A stretch of DNA of 64,000 nucleotides from positions 15,561,936 to 15,625,935 of the forward strand of contig OU744448.1 of the NCBI GenBank assembly GCA_916610825.1, given 5' to 3'. Shown here piece after piece: positions 11,389-25,842 of this stretch (position 1 is its first letter; the number at the start of each line of letters is the position of its first letter). The notes below the pieces were generated by a model. It was not told where the DNA came from. It did not search any database and was given only the letters and a program-made list of their open reading frames with translations. A program made the position numbers and the translations under genes. Origin of the DNA: Haliclystus octoradiatus (Eukaryota; Cnidaria; Staurozoa; Stauromedusae; Haliclystidae).

Positions 11389-13984
11389 GAATTCGAATTT
11401 GATAAAAACAGCTCAAAATGACCAAAAACAATGCTTAATTCCAAAGGGAAATCGAATTTGACAAAAACAACTCAAAATAACCAAAAACAATGCTCAATTC
11501 TCAAGGGAATTCGAATTTAAGAAAAACAGCTCAAAATGACCAAAAACAATGCTTAATTCCCAAGGGAATTCGAATTTGACAAAAACAGCTCAAAATGACC
11601 AAAAACAATGCTTAATTCCCAAGGGAATTCGAATTTGACAAAAACAGCTCAAATTGACCGAAAACAATGCTTAATTCCCAAGGGAATTCGAATTTGACAA
11701 AAACAACTTAAAATGACAAAATACAATGCTTAATTCCCAAGGGAATTCGAATTTGACAAAAACAGCTCAAAATGACCAAAAACAATGCTTAATTCCCAAG
11801 GGAATTCGAATTTGATAAAAACAGCTCAAAATAACCAAAAACAATGCTTAATTCCCAAGGGAAATTGAATTTGACAAAAACAACTCAAAATGACCAAAAA
11901 CAATGCTCAATTCTCAAAGTAATTCGAATTTAAGAAAAACAGCTCAAAATGACCAAAAACAATGCTTAATTCCCAAGGGAATTCAAATTTGATAAAAACA
12001 GCTCAAAATAACCAAAAACAATGCTTAATTCCCAAGGGAAATTGAATTTGACAAAAACAGCTCAAAATGACCAAAAACAATGCTCAATTCTCAAGGGAAT
12101 TCGAATTTAAGAAAAACAGCTCAAAATGACCAAAAACAATGCTTAATTCCCAAGGGAATTCGAATTTGACAAAAATAGCTCAAAATGACCAAAAACAATG
12201 CTTAATTCCCAAGGGAATTCGAATTTGATAAAAACAGCTCAAAATAACCAAAAACAATGCTTAATTCCCAAGGGAAATTGAATTTGACAAAAACAGCTCA
12301 AAATGACCAAAAACAATGCTCAATTCTCAAGGGAATTCGAATTTAAGAAAAACAGCTCAAAATGACCAAAAACAATGCTTAATTCCCAAGGGAATTCGAA
12401 TTTGACAAAAACAGCTCAAAATGACCAAAAACAATGCTTAATTCCCAAGGGAATACGAATTTGACAAAAACAGCTCAAATTGACCGAAAACAATGCTTAA
12501 TTCCCAAGGGAATTCGAATTTGACAAAAACAACTTAAAATGACAAAATACAATGCTTAATTCCCAAGGGAATTCGAATTTGACAAAAACAGCTCAAAATG
12601 ACCAAAAACAATGCTTAATTCCAAAGGGAATTCGGAATTAACAAAAACAGCTCAAAATGACCAAAAACAATGCTCAATTCTCAAGGGAATTCGAATTTAA
12701 GAAAAACAGCTCAAAATGACCAAAAACAATGCTTAATTCCCAAGGGAATTCGAATTTGACAAAAACAGCTCAAAATGACCAAAAACAATGCTTAATTCCC
12801 AAGGGAATTCGAATTTGACAAAAACAGCTCAAATTGACCGAAAACAATGCTTAATTCCCAAGGGAATTCGAATTTGACAAAAACAACTTAAAATGACAAA
12901 ATACAATGCTTAATTCCCAAAGGAATTCGAATTTGACAAAAACAGCTCAAAATGACCAAAAACAATGCTTAATTCCTTAGGGAATTCGGAATTAACAAAA
13001 ACAGCTCAAAATGACCAAAAACAATGCTTAATTCCCAAGGGAATTCGAATTTGACAAAAACAACTTAAAATGACAAAATACAATGCTTAATTCCCAAGGG
13101 AATTCGAATTTGACAAAAACAGCTCAAAATGACCAAAAACAATGCTTGATTCCCAAGGGAATTCGAATTTGACAAAAACAGCTCAAAATGACCAAAAACA
13201 ATGCTTAATTCCCAAGGGAACTCGAATTTGACAAACACAGCTCAAAATGACCTAAAACAATGTTTAATTCCCAAGGGAATTCGAATTTGACAAAAACAGC
13301 TCAAATTGACCGAAAACAATGCTTAATTCCCAAGGGAATTCGAATTTGACAAAAACAACTTAAAATGACAAAATACAATGCTTAATTCCCAAGGGAATTC
13401 GAATTTGACAAAAACAGCTCAAAATGACCAAAAACAATGCTTAATTCCCAAGGGAATTCGAATTTGATAAAAACAGCTCAAAATAACCAAAAACAATGCT
13501 TAATTCCCAAGCGAAATTGAATTTGACAAAAACAGCTCAAAATGACCAAAAACAATGCTCAATTCTCAAGGGAATTCGAATTTAAGAAAAACAGCTCAAA
13601 ATGACCAAAAACAATGCTTAATTCCCAAGGGAATTCGAATTTGACAAAAACAGCTCAAAATGACCAAAAACAATGCTTAATTCCCAAGGGAATTCGAATT
13701 TGACAAAAACAGCTCAAATTGACCGAAAACAATGCTTAATTCCCAAGGGAATTCGAATTTGACAAAAACAGCTCAAAATGACCAAAAACAATGCTCAATT
13801 CTCAAGGGAATTCGAATTTAAGAAAAACAGCTCAAAATGACCAAAAACAATGCTTAATTCCCAAGGGAATTCGAATTTGACAAAAACAGCTCAAAATGAC
13901 CAAAAACAATGCTTAATTCCTAAGGGAATTCGAATTTGATAAAAACAGCTCAAAATAACCAAAAACAATGCTTAATTCCCAAGG

Positions 13985-14043
13985 GAAATTGAATTTGACA
14001 AAAACAACTTAAAATGACAAAATACAATGCTTAATTCCCAAGG
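13985..14043 (+). repeat. N/A hybrid monomer
   Basis: It begins like N (GAAATTG) and continues like A (23A, 26T, 35A, 39T), which marks a crossover between an N and an A unit. The same hybrid is found at 18410, 28852 and 32038, always after M and before B. All four copies therefore descend from one exchange that was then multiplied by larger duplications. Confidence 0.88.
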
Positions 14044-15341
14044 GAATTCGAATTTGACAAAAACAGCTCAAAATGACAAAAAACAATGCTTAATTCCAAA
14101 GGGAATTCGGAATTAACAAAAACAGCTCAAAATGACCAAAAACAATGCTTAATTCCCAAGGGAATTCGAATTTGACAAAAACAACTTAAAATGACAAAAT
14201 ACAATGCTTAATTCCCAAGGGAATTCGAATTTGACAAAAACAGCTCAAAATGACCAAAAAAAATGCTTAATTCCCAAGGGAATTCAAATTTGACAAAAAC
14301 AGCTCAAAATGACCAAAAACAATGCTTAATTCCCAAGGGAACTCGAATTTGACAAACACAGCTCAAAATGACCAAAAACAATGCTTAATTCCCAAGGGAA
14401 TTCGAATTTGATAAAAACAGCTCAAAATAACCAAAAACAATGCTTAATTCCCAAGGGAAATTGAATTTGACAAAAACAGCTCAAAATGACCAAAAACAAT
14501 GCTCAATTCTCAAGGGAATTCGAATTTAAGAAAAACAGCTCAAAATGACCAAAAACAATGCTTAATTCCCAAGGGAATTCGAATTTGATAAAAACAGCTC
14601 AAAATAACCAAAAACAATGCTTAATTCCCAATTGAAATTGAATTTGACAAAAACAGCTCAAAATGACCAAAAACAATGCTCAATTCTCAAGGGAATTCGA
14701 ATTTAAGAAAAACAGCTCAAAATGACCAAAAACAATGCTTAATTCCCAAGGGAATTCGAATTTGACAAAAACAGCTCAAAATGACCAAAAACAATGCTTA
14801 ATTCCCAAGGAAATTCGAATTTGACAAAAACAGCTCAAATTGACCGAAAACAATGCTTAATTCCCAAGGGAATTCGAATTTGACAAAAACAACTTAAAAT
14901 GACAAAATACAATGCTTAATTCCCAAGGGAATTCGAATTTGACAAAAACAGCTCAAAATGACCAAAAACAATGCTTAATTCCTTAGGGAATTCGGAATTA
15001 ACAAAAACAGCTCAAAATGACCAAAAACAATGCTTAATTCCCAAGGGAATTCGAATTTGACAAAAACAACTTAAAATGACAAAATACAATGCTTAATTCC
15101 CAAGGGAATTCGAATTTGACAAAAACAGCTCAAAATGACCAAAAACAATGCTTGATTCCCAAGGGAATTCGAATTTGACAAAAACAGCTCAAAATGACCA
15201 AAAACAATGCTTAATTCCCAAGGGAATTCGAATTTGACAAACACAGCTCAAAATGACCTAAAACAATGTTTAATTCCCAAGGGAATTCGAATTTGACAAA
15301 AACAGCTCAAATTGACCGAAAACAATGCTTAATTCCCAAGG

Positions 15342-17347
15342 GAATTCGAATTTGACAAAAACAACTTAAAATGACAAAATACAATGCTTAATTCCCAAGG
15401 GAATTCGAATTTGACAAAAACAGCTCAAAATGACCAAAAACAATGCTTAATTCCCAAGGGAATTCGAATTTGATAAAAACAGCTCAAAATAACCAAAAAC
15501 AATGCTTAATTCCCAAGCGAAATTGAATTTGACAAAAACAGCTCAAAATGACCAAAAACAATGCTCAATTCTCAAGGGAATTCGAATTTAAGAAAAACAG
15601 CTCAAAATGACCAAAAACAATGCTTAATTCCCAAAGGAATTCGAATTTGACAAAAACAGCTCAAAATGACCAAAAACAATGCTTAATTCCCAAGGGAATT
15701 CGAATTTGACAAAAACAGCTCAAATTGACCGAAAACAATGCTTAATTCCCAAGGGAATTCGAATTTGACAAAAACAACTCAAAATGACAAAATACAATGC
15801 TTAATTCCCAAGGGAATTCGAATTTGACAAAAACAGCTCAAAATGACAAAAAACAATGCTTAATTCCAAAGGGAATTCGGAATCAACAAAAACAGCTCAA
15901 AATGACCAAAAACAATGCTTAATTCCCAAAGGAATTCGAATTTGACAAAAACAACTTAAAATGACAAAATACAATGCTTAATTCCCAAGGGAATTCGAAT
16001 TTGACAAAAACAGCTCAAAATGACCAAAAAAAATGCTTAATTCCCAAGGGAATTCGAATTTGACAAAAACAGCTCAAAATGACCAAAAACAATGCTTAAT
16101 TCCCAAGGGAACTCGAATTTGACAAACACAGCTCAAAATGACCAAAAACAATGTTTAATTCCCAAGGGAATTCGAATTTGACAAAAACAGCTCAAAATGA
16201 CCAAAAACAATGCTTAATTCCCAAGGGAATTCGAATTTGTTAAAAACAGCTCAAAATGACCAAAAACAATGCTTAATTCTCAAGGGAATTCGAATTTGAC
16301 AAAAACAATTCAAAATGACCAAATACATTGCTTAATTCCCAAGGGAATTCGAATTTGACAAAAACAACTTAAAATGACAAAATACAATGCTTAATTCCCA
16401 AGGGAATTCGAATTTGACAAAAACAGCTCAAAATGACCAAAAACAATGCTTAATTCCCAAGGGAATTCGAATTTGATAAAAACAGCTCAAAATAACCAAA
16501 AACAATGCTTAATTCCCAAGCGAAATTGAATTTGACAAAAACAGCTCAAAATGACCAAAAACAATGCTCAATTCTCAAGGGAATTCGAATTTAAGAAAAA
16601 CAGCTCAAAATGACCAAAAACAATGCTTAATTCCCAAGGGAATTCGAATTTGACAAAAACAGCTCAAAATGACCAAAAACAATGCTTAATTCCCAAGGGA
16701 ATTCGAATTTGACAAAAACAGCTCAAATTGACCGAAAACAATGCTTAATTCCCAAGGGAATTCGAATTTGACAAAAACAACTCAAAATGACCAAATACAA
16801 TGCTTAATTCCCAAGGGAATTCGAATTTGACAAAAACAGCTCAAAATGACAAAAAACAATGCTTAATTCCAAAGGGAATTCGGAATTAACAAAAACAGCT
16901 CAAAATGACCAAAAACAATGCTTAATTCCCAAAGGAATTCGAATTTGACAAAAACAACTTAAAATGACAAAATACAATGCTTAATTCCCAAGGGAATTCG
17001 AATTTGACAAAAACAGCTCAAAATGACCAAAAAAAATGCTTAATTCCCAAGGGAATTCGAATTTGACAAAAACAGCTCAAAATGACCAAAAACAATGCTT
17101 AATTCCCAAGGGAACTCGAATTTGACAAACACAGCTCAAAATGACCAAAAACAATGTTTAATTCCCAAGGGAATTCGAATTTGACAAAAACAGCTCAAAA
17201 TGACCAAAAACAATGCTTAATTCCCAAGGGAATTCGAATTTGTTAAAAACAGCTCAAAATGACCAAAAACAATGCTTAATTCTCAAGGGAATTCGAATTT
17301 GACAAAAACAATTCAAAATGACCAAATACATTGCTTAATTCCCAAGG
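15342..17347 (+). repeat. Tandem pair of 17-monomer repeats (2 x 1003 bp), inside the 7.6-kb block
   Basis: Copies at 15342-16344 and 16345-17347 with the order A,E,M,N,K,E,L,A-like,B,C,A,D,E,F,E,G,H. The G units start at 16227 and 17230, 1003 apart. It is the same order as at 9383-11388. The following I unit at 17348 carries a rare TTTG in place of TTCG (CpG to TpG). This mark also appears in the unit at 27849 and so ties the two segments together. Confidence 0.87.
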
Positions 17348-20300
17348 GAATTTGAATTTGATAAAAACAGCTCAAAATGACCAAAAACAATGCTTAATTC
17401 CAAAGGGAAATCGAATTTGACAAAAACAACTCAAAATAACCAAAAACAATGCTCAATTCTCAAGGGAATTCGAATTTAAGAAAAACAGCTCAAAATGACC
17501 AAAAACAATGCTTAATTCCCAAGGGAATTCGAATTTGACAAAAACAGCTCAAAATGACCAAAAACAATGCTTGATTCCCAAGGGAATTCGAATTTGACAA
17601 AAACAGCTCAAAATGACCAAAAACAATGCTTAATTCCCAAGGGAACTCGAATTTGACAAACACAGCTCAAAATGACCTAAAACAATGTTTAATTCCCAAG
17701 GGAATTCGAATTTGACAAAAACAGCTCAAATTGACCGAAAACAATGCTTAATTCCCAAGGGAATTCGAATTTGACAAAAACAACTTAAAATGACAAAATA
17801 CAATGCTTAATTCCCAAGGGAATTCGAATTTGACAAAAACAGCTCAAAATGACCAAAAACAATGCTTAATTCCCAAGGGAATTCGAATTTGATAAAAACA
17901 GCTCAAAATAACCAAAAACAATGCTTAATTCCCAAGCGAAATTGAATTTGACAAAAACAGCTCAAAATGACCAAAAACAATGCTCAATTCTCAAGGGAAT
18001 TCGAATTTAAGAAAAACAGCTCAAAATGACCAAAAACAATGCTTAATTCCCAAGGGAATTCGAATTTGACAAAAACAGCTCAAAATGACCAAAAACAATG
18101 CTTAATTCCCAAGGGAATTCGAATTTGACAAAAACAGCTCAAATTGACCGAAAACAATGCTTAATTCCCAAGGGAATTCGAATTTGACAAAAACAGCTCA
18201 AAATGACCAAAAACAATGCTCAATTCTCAAGGGAATTCGAATTTAAGAAAAACAGCTCAAAATGACCAAAAACAATGCTTAATTCCCAAGGGAATTCGAA
18301 TTTGACAAAAACAGCTCAAAATGACCAAAAACAATGCTTAATTCCCAAGGGAATTCGAATTTGATAAAAACAGCTCAAAATAACCAAAAACAATGCTTAA
18401 TTCCCAAGGGAAATTGAATTTGACAAAAACAACTTAAAATGACAAAATACAATGCTTAATTCCCAAGGGAATTCGAATTTGACAAAAACAGCTCAAAATG
18501 ACAAAAAACAATGCTTAATTCCAAAGGGAATTCGGAATTAACAAAAACAGCTCAAAATGACCAAAAACAATGCTTAATTCCCAAGGGAATTCGAATTTGA
18601 CAAAAACAACTTAAAATGACAAAATACAATGCTTAATTCCCAAGGGAATTCGAATTTGACAAAAACAGCTCAAAATGACCAAAAAAAATGCTTAATTCCC
18701 AAGGGAATTCAAATTTGACAAAAACAGCTCAAAATGACCAAAAACAATGCTTAATTCCCAAGGGAACTCGAATTTGACAAACACAGCTCAAAATGACCAA
18801 AAACAATGCTTAATTCCCAAGGGAATTCGAATTTGATAAAAACAGCTCAAAATAACCAAAAACAATGCTTAATTCCCAAGGGAAATTGAATTTGACAAAA
18901 ACAGCTCAAAATGACCAAAAACAATGCTCAATTCTCAAGGGAATTCGAATTTAAGAAAAACAGCTCAAAATGACCAAAAACAATGCTTAATTCCCAAGGG
19001 AATTCGAATTTGATAAAAACAGCTCAAAATAACCAAAAACAATGCTTAATTCCCAATTGAAATTGAATTTGACAAAAACAGCTCAAAATGACCAAAAACA
19101 ATGCTCAATTCTCAAGGGAATTCGAATTTAAGAAAAACAGCTCAAAATGACCAAAAACAATGCTTAATTCCCAAGGGAATTCGAATTTGACAAAAACAGC
19201 TCAAAATGACCAAAAACAATGCTTAATTCCCAAGGAAATTCGAATTTGACAAAAACAGCTCAAATTGACCGAAAACAATGCTTAATTCCCAAGGGAATTC
19301 GAATTTGACAAAAACAACTTAAAATGACAAAATACAATGATTAATTCCCAAGGGAATTCGAATTTGACAAAAACAGCTCAAAATGACCAAAAACAATGCT
19401 TAATTCCTTAGGGAATTCGGAATTAACAAAAACAGCTCAAAATGACCAAAAACAATGCTTAATTCCCAAGGGAATTCGAATTTGACAAAAACAACTTAAA
19501 ATGACAAAATACAATGCTTAATTCCCAAGGGAATTCGAATTTGACAAAAACAGCTCAAAATGACCAAAAACAATGCTTGATTCCCAAGGGAATTCGAATT
19601 TGACAAAAACAGCTCAAAATGACCAAAAACAATGTTTAATTCCCAAGGGAACTCGAATTTGACAAACACAGCTCAAAATGACCTAAAACAATGTTTAATT
19701 CCCAAGGGAATTCGAATTTGACAAAAACAGCTCAAATTGACCGAAAACAATGCTTAATTCCCAAGGGAATTCGAATTTGACAAAAACAACTTAAAATGAC
19801 AAAATACAATGCTTAATTCCCAAGGGAATTCGAATTTGACAAAAACAGCTCAAAATGACCAAAAACAATGCTTAATTCCCAAGGGAATTCGAATTTGATA
19901 AAAACAGCTCAAAATAACCAAAAACAATGCTTAATTCCCAAGCGAAATTGAATTTGACAAAAACAGCTCAAAATGACCAAAAACAATGCTCAATTCTCAA
20001 GGGAATTCGAATTTAAGAAAAACAGCTCAAAATGACCAAAAACAATGCTTAATTCCCAAGGGAATTCGAATTTGACAAAAACAGCTCAAAATGACCAAAA
20101 ACAATGCTTAATTCCCAAGGGAATTCGAATTTGACAAAAACAGCTCAAATTGACCGAAAACAATGCTTAATTCCCAAGGGAATTCGAATTTGACAAAAAC
20201 AACTCAAAATGACAAAATACAATGCTTAATTCCCAAGGGAATTCGAATTTGACAAAACCAGCTCAAAATGACAAAAAACAATGCTTAATTCCAAAGGGAA

Positions 20301-20533
20301 TTCGGAATTAACAAAAACAGCTCAAAATGACCAAAAACAATGCTTAATTCCCAAAGGAATTCGAATTTGACAAAAACAACTTAAAATGACAAAATACAAT
20401 GCTTAATTCCCAAGGGAATTCGAATTTGACAAAAACAGCTCAAAATGACCAAAAAAAATGCTTAATTCCCAAGGGAATTCGAATTTGACAAAAACAGCTC
20501 AAAATGACCAAAAACAATGCTTAATTCCCAAGG

Positions 20534-20592
20534 GAACTCGAATTTGACAAAAACAGCTCAAAATGACCAAAAACAATGCTTAATTCCCAAGG
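20534..20592 (+). repeat. F/E hybrid monomer (five-unit loss)
   Basis: It starts as F (GAACTC) but has the E form from position 19 on (no 19C, no 46T) and is followed directly by M. In the parallel block at 16109 the order is F,E,G,H,A,E,M. The fusion therefore removed five units, which shortens the marker spacing from 75 to 70 monomers. The same fused unit is found at 30976, 34162 and 37643, and a similar one at 54706. Confidence 0.85.
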
Positions 20593-23542
20593 GAATTCGA
20601 ATTTGATAAAAACAGCTCAAAATAACCAAAAACAATGCTTAATTCCCAAGCGAAATTGAATTTGACAAAAACAGCTCAAAATGACCAAAAACAATGCTCA
20701 ATTCTCAAGGGAATTCGAATTTAAGAAAAACAGCTCAAAATGACCAAAAACAATGCTTAATTCCCAAGGGAATTCGAATTTGACAAAAACAGCTCAAAAT
20801 GACCAAAAACAATGCTTAATTCCCAAGGGAATTCGAATTTGACAAAAACAGCTCAAATTGACCGAAAACAATGCTTAATTCCCAAGGAAATTCGAATTTG
20901 ACAAAAACAACTCAAAATGACAAAATACAATGCTTAATTCCCAAGGGAATTCGAATTTGACAAAAACAGCTCAAAATGACAAAAAACAATGCTTAATTCC
21001 AAAGGGAATTCGGAATTAACAAAAACAGCTCAAAATGACCAAAAACAATGCTTAATTCCCAAAGGAATTCGAATTTGACAAAAACAACTTAAAATGACAA
21101 AATACAATGCTTAATTCCCAAGGGAATTCGAATTTGACAAAAACAGCTCAAAATGACCAAAAAAAATGCTTAATTCCCAAGGGAATTCGAATTTGACAAA
21201 AACAGCTCAAAATGACCAAAAACAATGCTTAATTCCCAAGGGAACTCGAATTTGACAAACACAGCTCAAAATGACCAAAAACAATGTTTAATTCCCAAGG
21301 GAATTCGAATTTGACAAAAACAGCTCAAAATGACCAAAAACAATGCTTAATTCCCAAGGGAATTCGAATTTGTTAAAAACAGCTCAAAATGACCAAAAAC
21401 AATGCTTAATTCTCAAGGGAATTCGAATTTGACAAAAACAATTCAAAATGACCAAATACATTGCTTAATTCCCAAGGGAATTCGAATTTGATAAAAACAG
21501 CTCAAAATGACCAAAAACAATGCTTAATTCCAAAGGGAAATCGAATTTGACAAAAACAACTCAAAATAACCAAAAACAATGCTCAATTCTCAAGGGAATT
21601 CGAATTTAAGAAAAACAGCTCAGAATGACCAAAAACAATGCTTAATTCCCAAGGGAATTCGAATTTGACAAAAACAGCTCAAAATGACCAAAAACAATGC
21701 TTAATTCCCAAGGGAATTCGAATTTGACAAAAACAGCTCAAATTGACCGAAAACAATGCTTAATTCCCAAGGGAATTCGAATTTGACAAAAACAACTTAA
21801 AATGACAAAATACAATGCTTAATTCCCAAGGGAATTCGAATTTGACAAAAACAGCTCAAAATGACCAAAAACAATGCTTAATTCCCAAGGGAATTCGAAT
21901 TTGATAAAAACAGCTCAAAATAACCAAAAACAATGCTTAATTCCCAAGGGAAATCGAATTTGACAAAAACAACTCAAAATGACCAAAAACAATGCTCAAT
22001 TCTCAAGGTAATTCGAATTTAAGAAAAACAGCTCAAAATGACCAAAAACAATGCTTAATTCCCAAGGGAATTCAAATTTGATAAAAACAGCTCAAAATAA
22101 CCAAAAACAATGCTTAATTCCCAAGGGAAATTGAATTTGACAAAAACAGCTCAAAATGACCAAAAACAATGCTCAATTCTCAAGGGAATTCGAATTTAAG
22201 AAAAACAGCTCAAAATGACCAAAAACAATGCTTAATTCCCAAGGGAATTCGAATTTGACAAAAACAACTTAAAATGACAAAATACAATGCTTAATTCCCA
22301 AGGGAATTCGAATTTGACAAAAACAGCTCAAAATGACAAAAAACAATGCTTAATTCCAAAGGGAATTCGGAATTAACAAAAACAGCTCAAAATGACCAAA
22401 AACAATGCTTAATTCCCAAAGGAATTCGAATTTGACAAAAACAACTTAAAATGACAAAATACAATGCTTAATTCCCAAGGGAATTCGAATTTGACAAAAA
22501 CAGCTCAAAATGACCAAAAAAAATGCTTAATTCCCAAGGGAATTCGAATTTGACAAAAACAGCTCAAAATGACCAAAAACAATGCTTAATTCCCAAGGGA
22601 ACTCGAATTTGACAAACACAGCTCAAAATGACCAAAAACAATGTTTAATTCCCAAGGGAATTCGAATTTGACAAAAACAGCTCAAAATGACCAAAAACAA
22701 TGCTTAATTCCCAAGGGAATTCGAATTTGTTAAAAACAGCTCAAAATGACCAAAAACAATGCTTAATTCTCAAGGGAATTCGAATTTGACAAAAACAATT
22801 CAAAATGACCAAATACATTGCTTAATTCCCAAGGGAATTCGAATTTGATAAAAACAGCTCAAAATGACCAAAAACAATGCTTAATTCCAAAGGGAAATCG
22901 AATTTGACAAAAACAACTCAAAATAACCAAAAACAATGCTCAATTCTCAAGGGAATTCGAATTTAAGAAAAACAGCTCAAAATGACCAAAAACAATGCTT
23001 AATTCCCAAGGGAATTCGAATTTGACAAAAACAGCTCAAAATGACCAAAAACAATGCTTAATTCCCAAGGGAATTCGAATTTGACAAAAACAGCTCAAAT
23101 TGACCGAAAACAATGCTTAATTCCCAAGGGAATTCGAATTTGACAAAAACAACTTAAAATGACAAAATACAATGCTTAATTCCCAAGGGAATTCGAATTT
23201 GACAAAAACAGCTCAAAATGACCAAAAACAATGCTTAATTCCCAAGGGAATTCGAATTTGATAAAAACAGCTCAAAATAACCAAAAACAATGCTTAATTC
23301 CCAAGGGAAATTGAATTTGACAAAAACAACTCAAAATGACCAAAAACAATGCTCAATTCTCAAAGTAATTCGAATTTAAGAAAAACAGCTCAAAATGACC
23401 AAAAACAATGCTTAATTCCCAAGGGAATTCAAATTTGATAAAAACAGCTCAAAATAACCAAAAACAATGCTTAATTCCCAAGGGAAATTGAATTTGACAA
23501 AAACAGCTCAAAATGACCAAAAACAATGCTCAATTCTCAAGG

Positions 23543-23718
23543 GAATTCGAATTTAATAAAAACAGCTCAAAATGACCAAAAACAATGTTTAATTCCCAAG
23601 GGAATTCGAATTTACAAAAATAGCTCAAAATGACCAAAAACAATGCTTAATTCCCAAGGGAATCCGAATTTGAGAAAAACAGCTCAAAATGACCAAAAAC
23701 AATGCTTAATTCCCAAGG
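23543..23718 (+). repeat. Degenerate three-monomer patch with a 58-bp unit
   Basis: Three neighbouring units carry clustered private changes: a K-like unit with AATAAAA and 46T (23543-23601), a 58-bp unit at 23602-23659 that has lost one base (TTTACAAA) and has TAGCTC in place of CAGCTC, and a unit at 23660 with AATCCG and TTGAGAAA. Neighbouring units are mostly exact copies of the standard types. This is the only deletion monomer in the window. It could be an old, less homogenised segment or a locally poor consensus. Confidence 0.85.
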
Positions 23719-25842
23719 GAAATTGAATTTGACAAAAACAGCTCAAAATGACCAAAAACAATGCTCAATTCTCAAGGGAATTCGAATTTAAGAAAAACAG
23801 CTCAAAATGACCAAAAACAATGCTTAATTCCCAAGGGAATTCGAATTTGACAAAAACAGCTCAAAATGACCAAAAACAATGCTTAATTCCCAAGGGAATA
23901 CGAATTTGACAAAAACAGCTCAAATTGACCGAAAACAATGCTTAATTCCCAAGGGAATTCGAATTTGACAAAAACAACTTAAAATGACAAAATACAATGC
24001 TTAATTCCCAAGGGAATTCGAATTTGACAAAAACAGCTCAAAATGACAAAAAACAATGCTTAATTCCAAAGGGAATTCGGAATTAACAAAAACAGCTCAA
24101 AATGACCAAAAACAATGCTCAATTCTCAAGGGAATTCGAATTTAAGAAAAACAGCTCAAAATGACCAAAAACAATGCTTAATTCCCAAGGGAATTCGAAT
24201 TTGACAAAAACAGCTCAAAATGACCAAAAACAATGCTTAATTCCCAAGGGAATTCGAATTTGACAAAAACAGCTCAAATTGACCGAAAACAATGCTTAAT
24301 TCCCAAGGGAATTCGAATTTGACAAAAACAACTTAAAATGACAAAATACAATGCTTAATTCCCAAAGGAATTCGAATTTGACAAAAACAGCTCAAAATGA
24401 CCAAAAACAATGCTTAATTCCAAAGGGAATTCGGAATTAACAAAAACAGCTCAAAATGACCAAAAACAATGCTTAATTCCCAAGGGAATTCGAATTTGAC
24501 AAAAACAACTTAAAATGACAAAATACAATGCTTAATTCCCAAGGGAATTCGAATTTGACAAAAACAGCTCAAAATGACAAAAAACAATGCTTAATTCCAA
24601 AGGGAATTCGGAATTAACAAAAACAGCTCAAAATGACCAAAAACAATGCTTAATTCCCAAGGGAATTCGAATTTGACAAAAACAACTTAAAATGACAAAA
24701 TACAATGCTTAATTCCCAAGGGAATTCGAATTTGACAAAAACAGCTCAAAATGACCAAAAAAAATGCTTAATTCCCAAGGGAATTCAAATTTGACAAAAA
24801 CAGCTCAAAATGACCAAAAACAATGCTTAATTCCCAAGGGAACTCGAATTTGACAAACACAGCTCAAAATGACCAAAAACAATGCTTAATTCCCAAGGGA
24901 ATTCGAATTTGATAAAAACAGCTCAAAATAACCAAAAACAATGCTTAATTCCCAAGGGAAATTGAATTTGACAAAAACAGCTCAAAATGACCAAAAACAA
25001 TGCTCAATTCTCAAGGGAATTCGAATTTAAGAAAAACAGCTCAAAATGACCAAAAACAATGCTTAATTCCCAAGGGAATTCGAATTTGATAAAAACAGCT
25101 CAAAATAACCAAAAACAATGCTTAATTCCCAATTGAAATTGAATTTGACAAAAACAGCTCAAAATGACCAAAAACAATGCTCAATTCTCAAGGGAATTCG
25201 AATTTAAGAAAAACAGCTCAAAATGACCAAAAACAATGCTTAATTCCCAAGGGAATTCGAATTTGACAAAAACAGCTCAAAATGACCAAAAACAATGCTT
25301 AATTCCCAAGGAAATTCGAATTTGACAAAAACAGCTCAAATTGACCGAAAACAATGCTTAATTCCCAAGGGAATTCGAATTTGACAAAAACAACTTAAAA
25401 TGACAAAATACAATGCTTAATTCCCAAGGGAATTCGAATTTGACAAAAACAGCTCAAAATGACCAAAAACAATGCTTAATTCCTTAGGGAATTCGGAATT
25501 AACAAAAACAGCTCAAAATGACCAAAAACAATGCTTAATTCCCAAGGGAATTCGAATTTGACAAAAACAACTTAAAATGACAAAATACAATGCTTAATTC
25601 CCAAGGGAATTCGAATTTGACAAAAACAGCTCAAAATGACCAAAAACAATGCTTGATTCCCAAGGGAATTCGAATTTGACAAAAACAGCTCAAAATGACC
25701 AAAAACAATGCTTAATTCCCAAGGGAACTCGAATTTGACAAACACAGCTCAAAATGACCTAAAACAATGTTTAATTCCCAAGGGAATTCGAATTTGACAA
25801 AAACAGCTCAAATTGACCGAAAACAATGCTTAATTCCCAAGG

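Larger units (their letters stand above)
13991..21575 (+). repeat. 7.6-kb segmental duplication within the array, copy 1
   Basis: This stretch recurs at about 24492-32015. The offset is 10501 bases (178 monomers minus the base lost at 23602) for markers up to 17.2 kb, and 10442 for markers from 17.6 kb on, because copy 2 lacks one monomer. Matched markers are CCCAATTG 14627/25128, TGCTTG 15149/25650, G units 16227/26728 and 17230/27731, TGCTTG 19574/30016 and the J unit 21537/31979. The left boundary falls in the first bases of the N/A hybrid at 13985. The right boundary falls inside the J unit at 21537. Boundaries were read by eye and could be off by part of a monomer. Confidence 0.87.
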
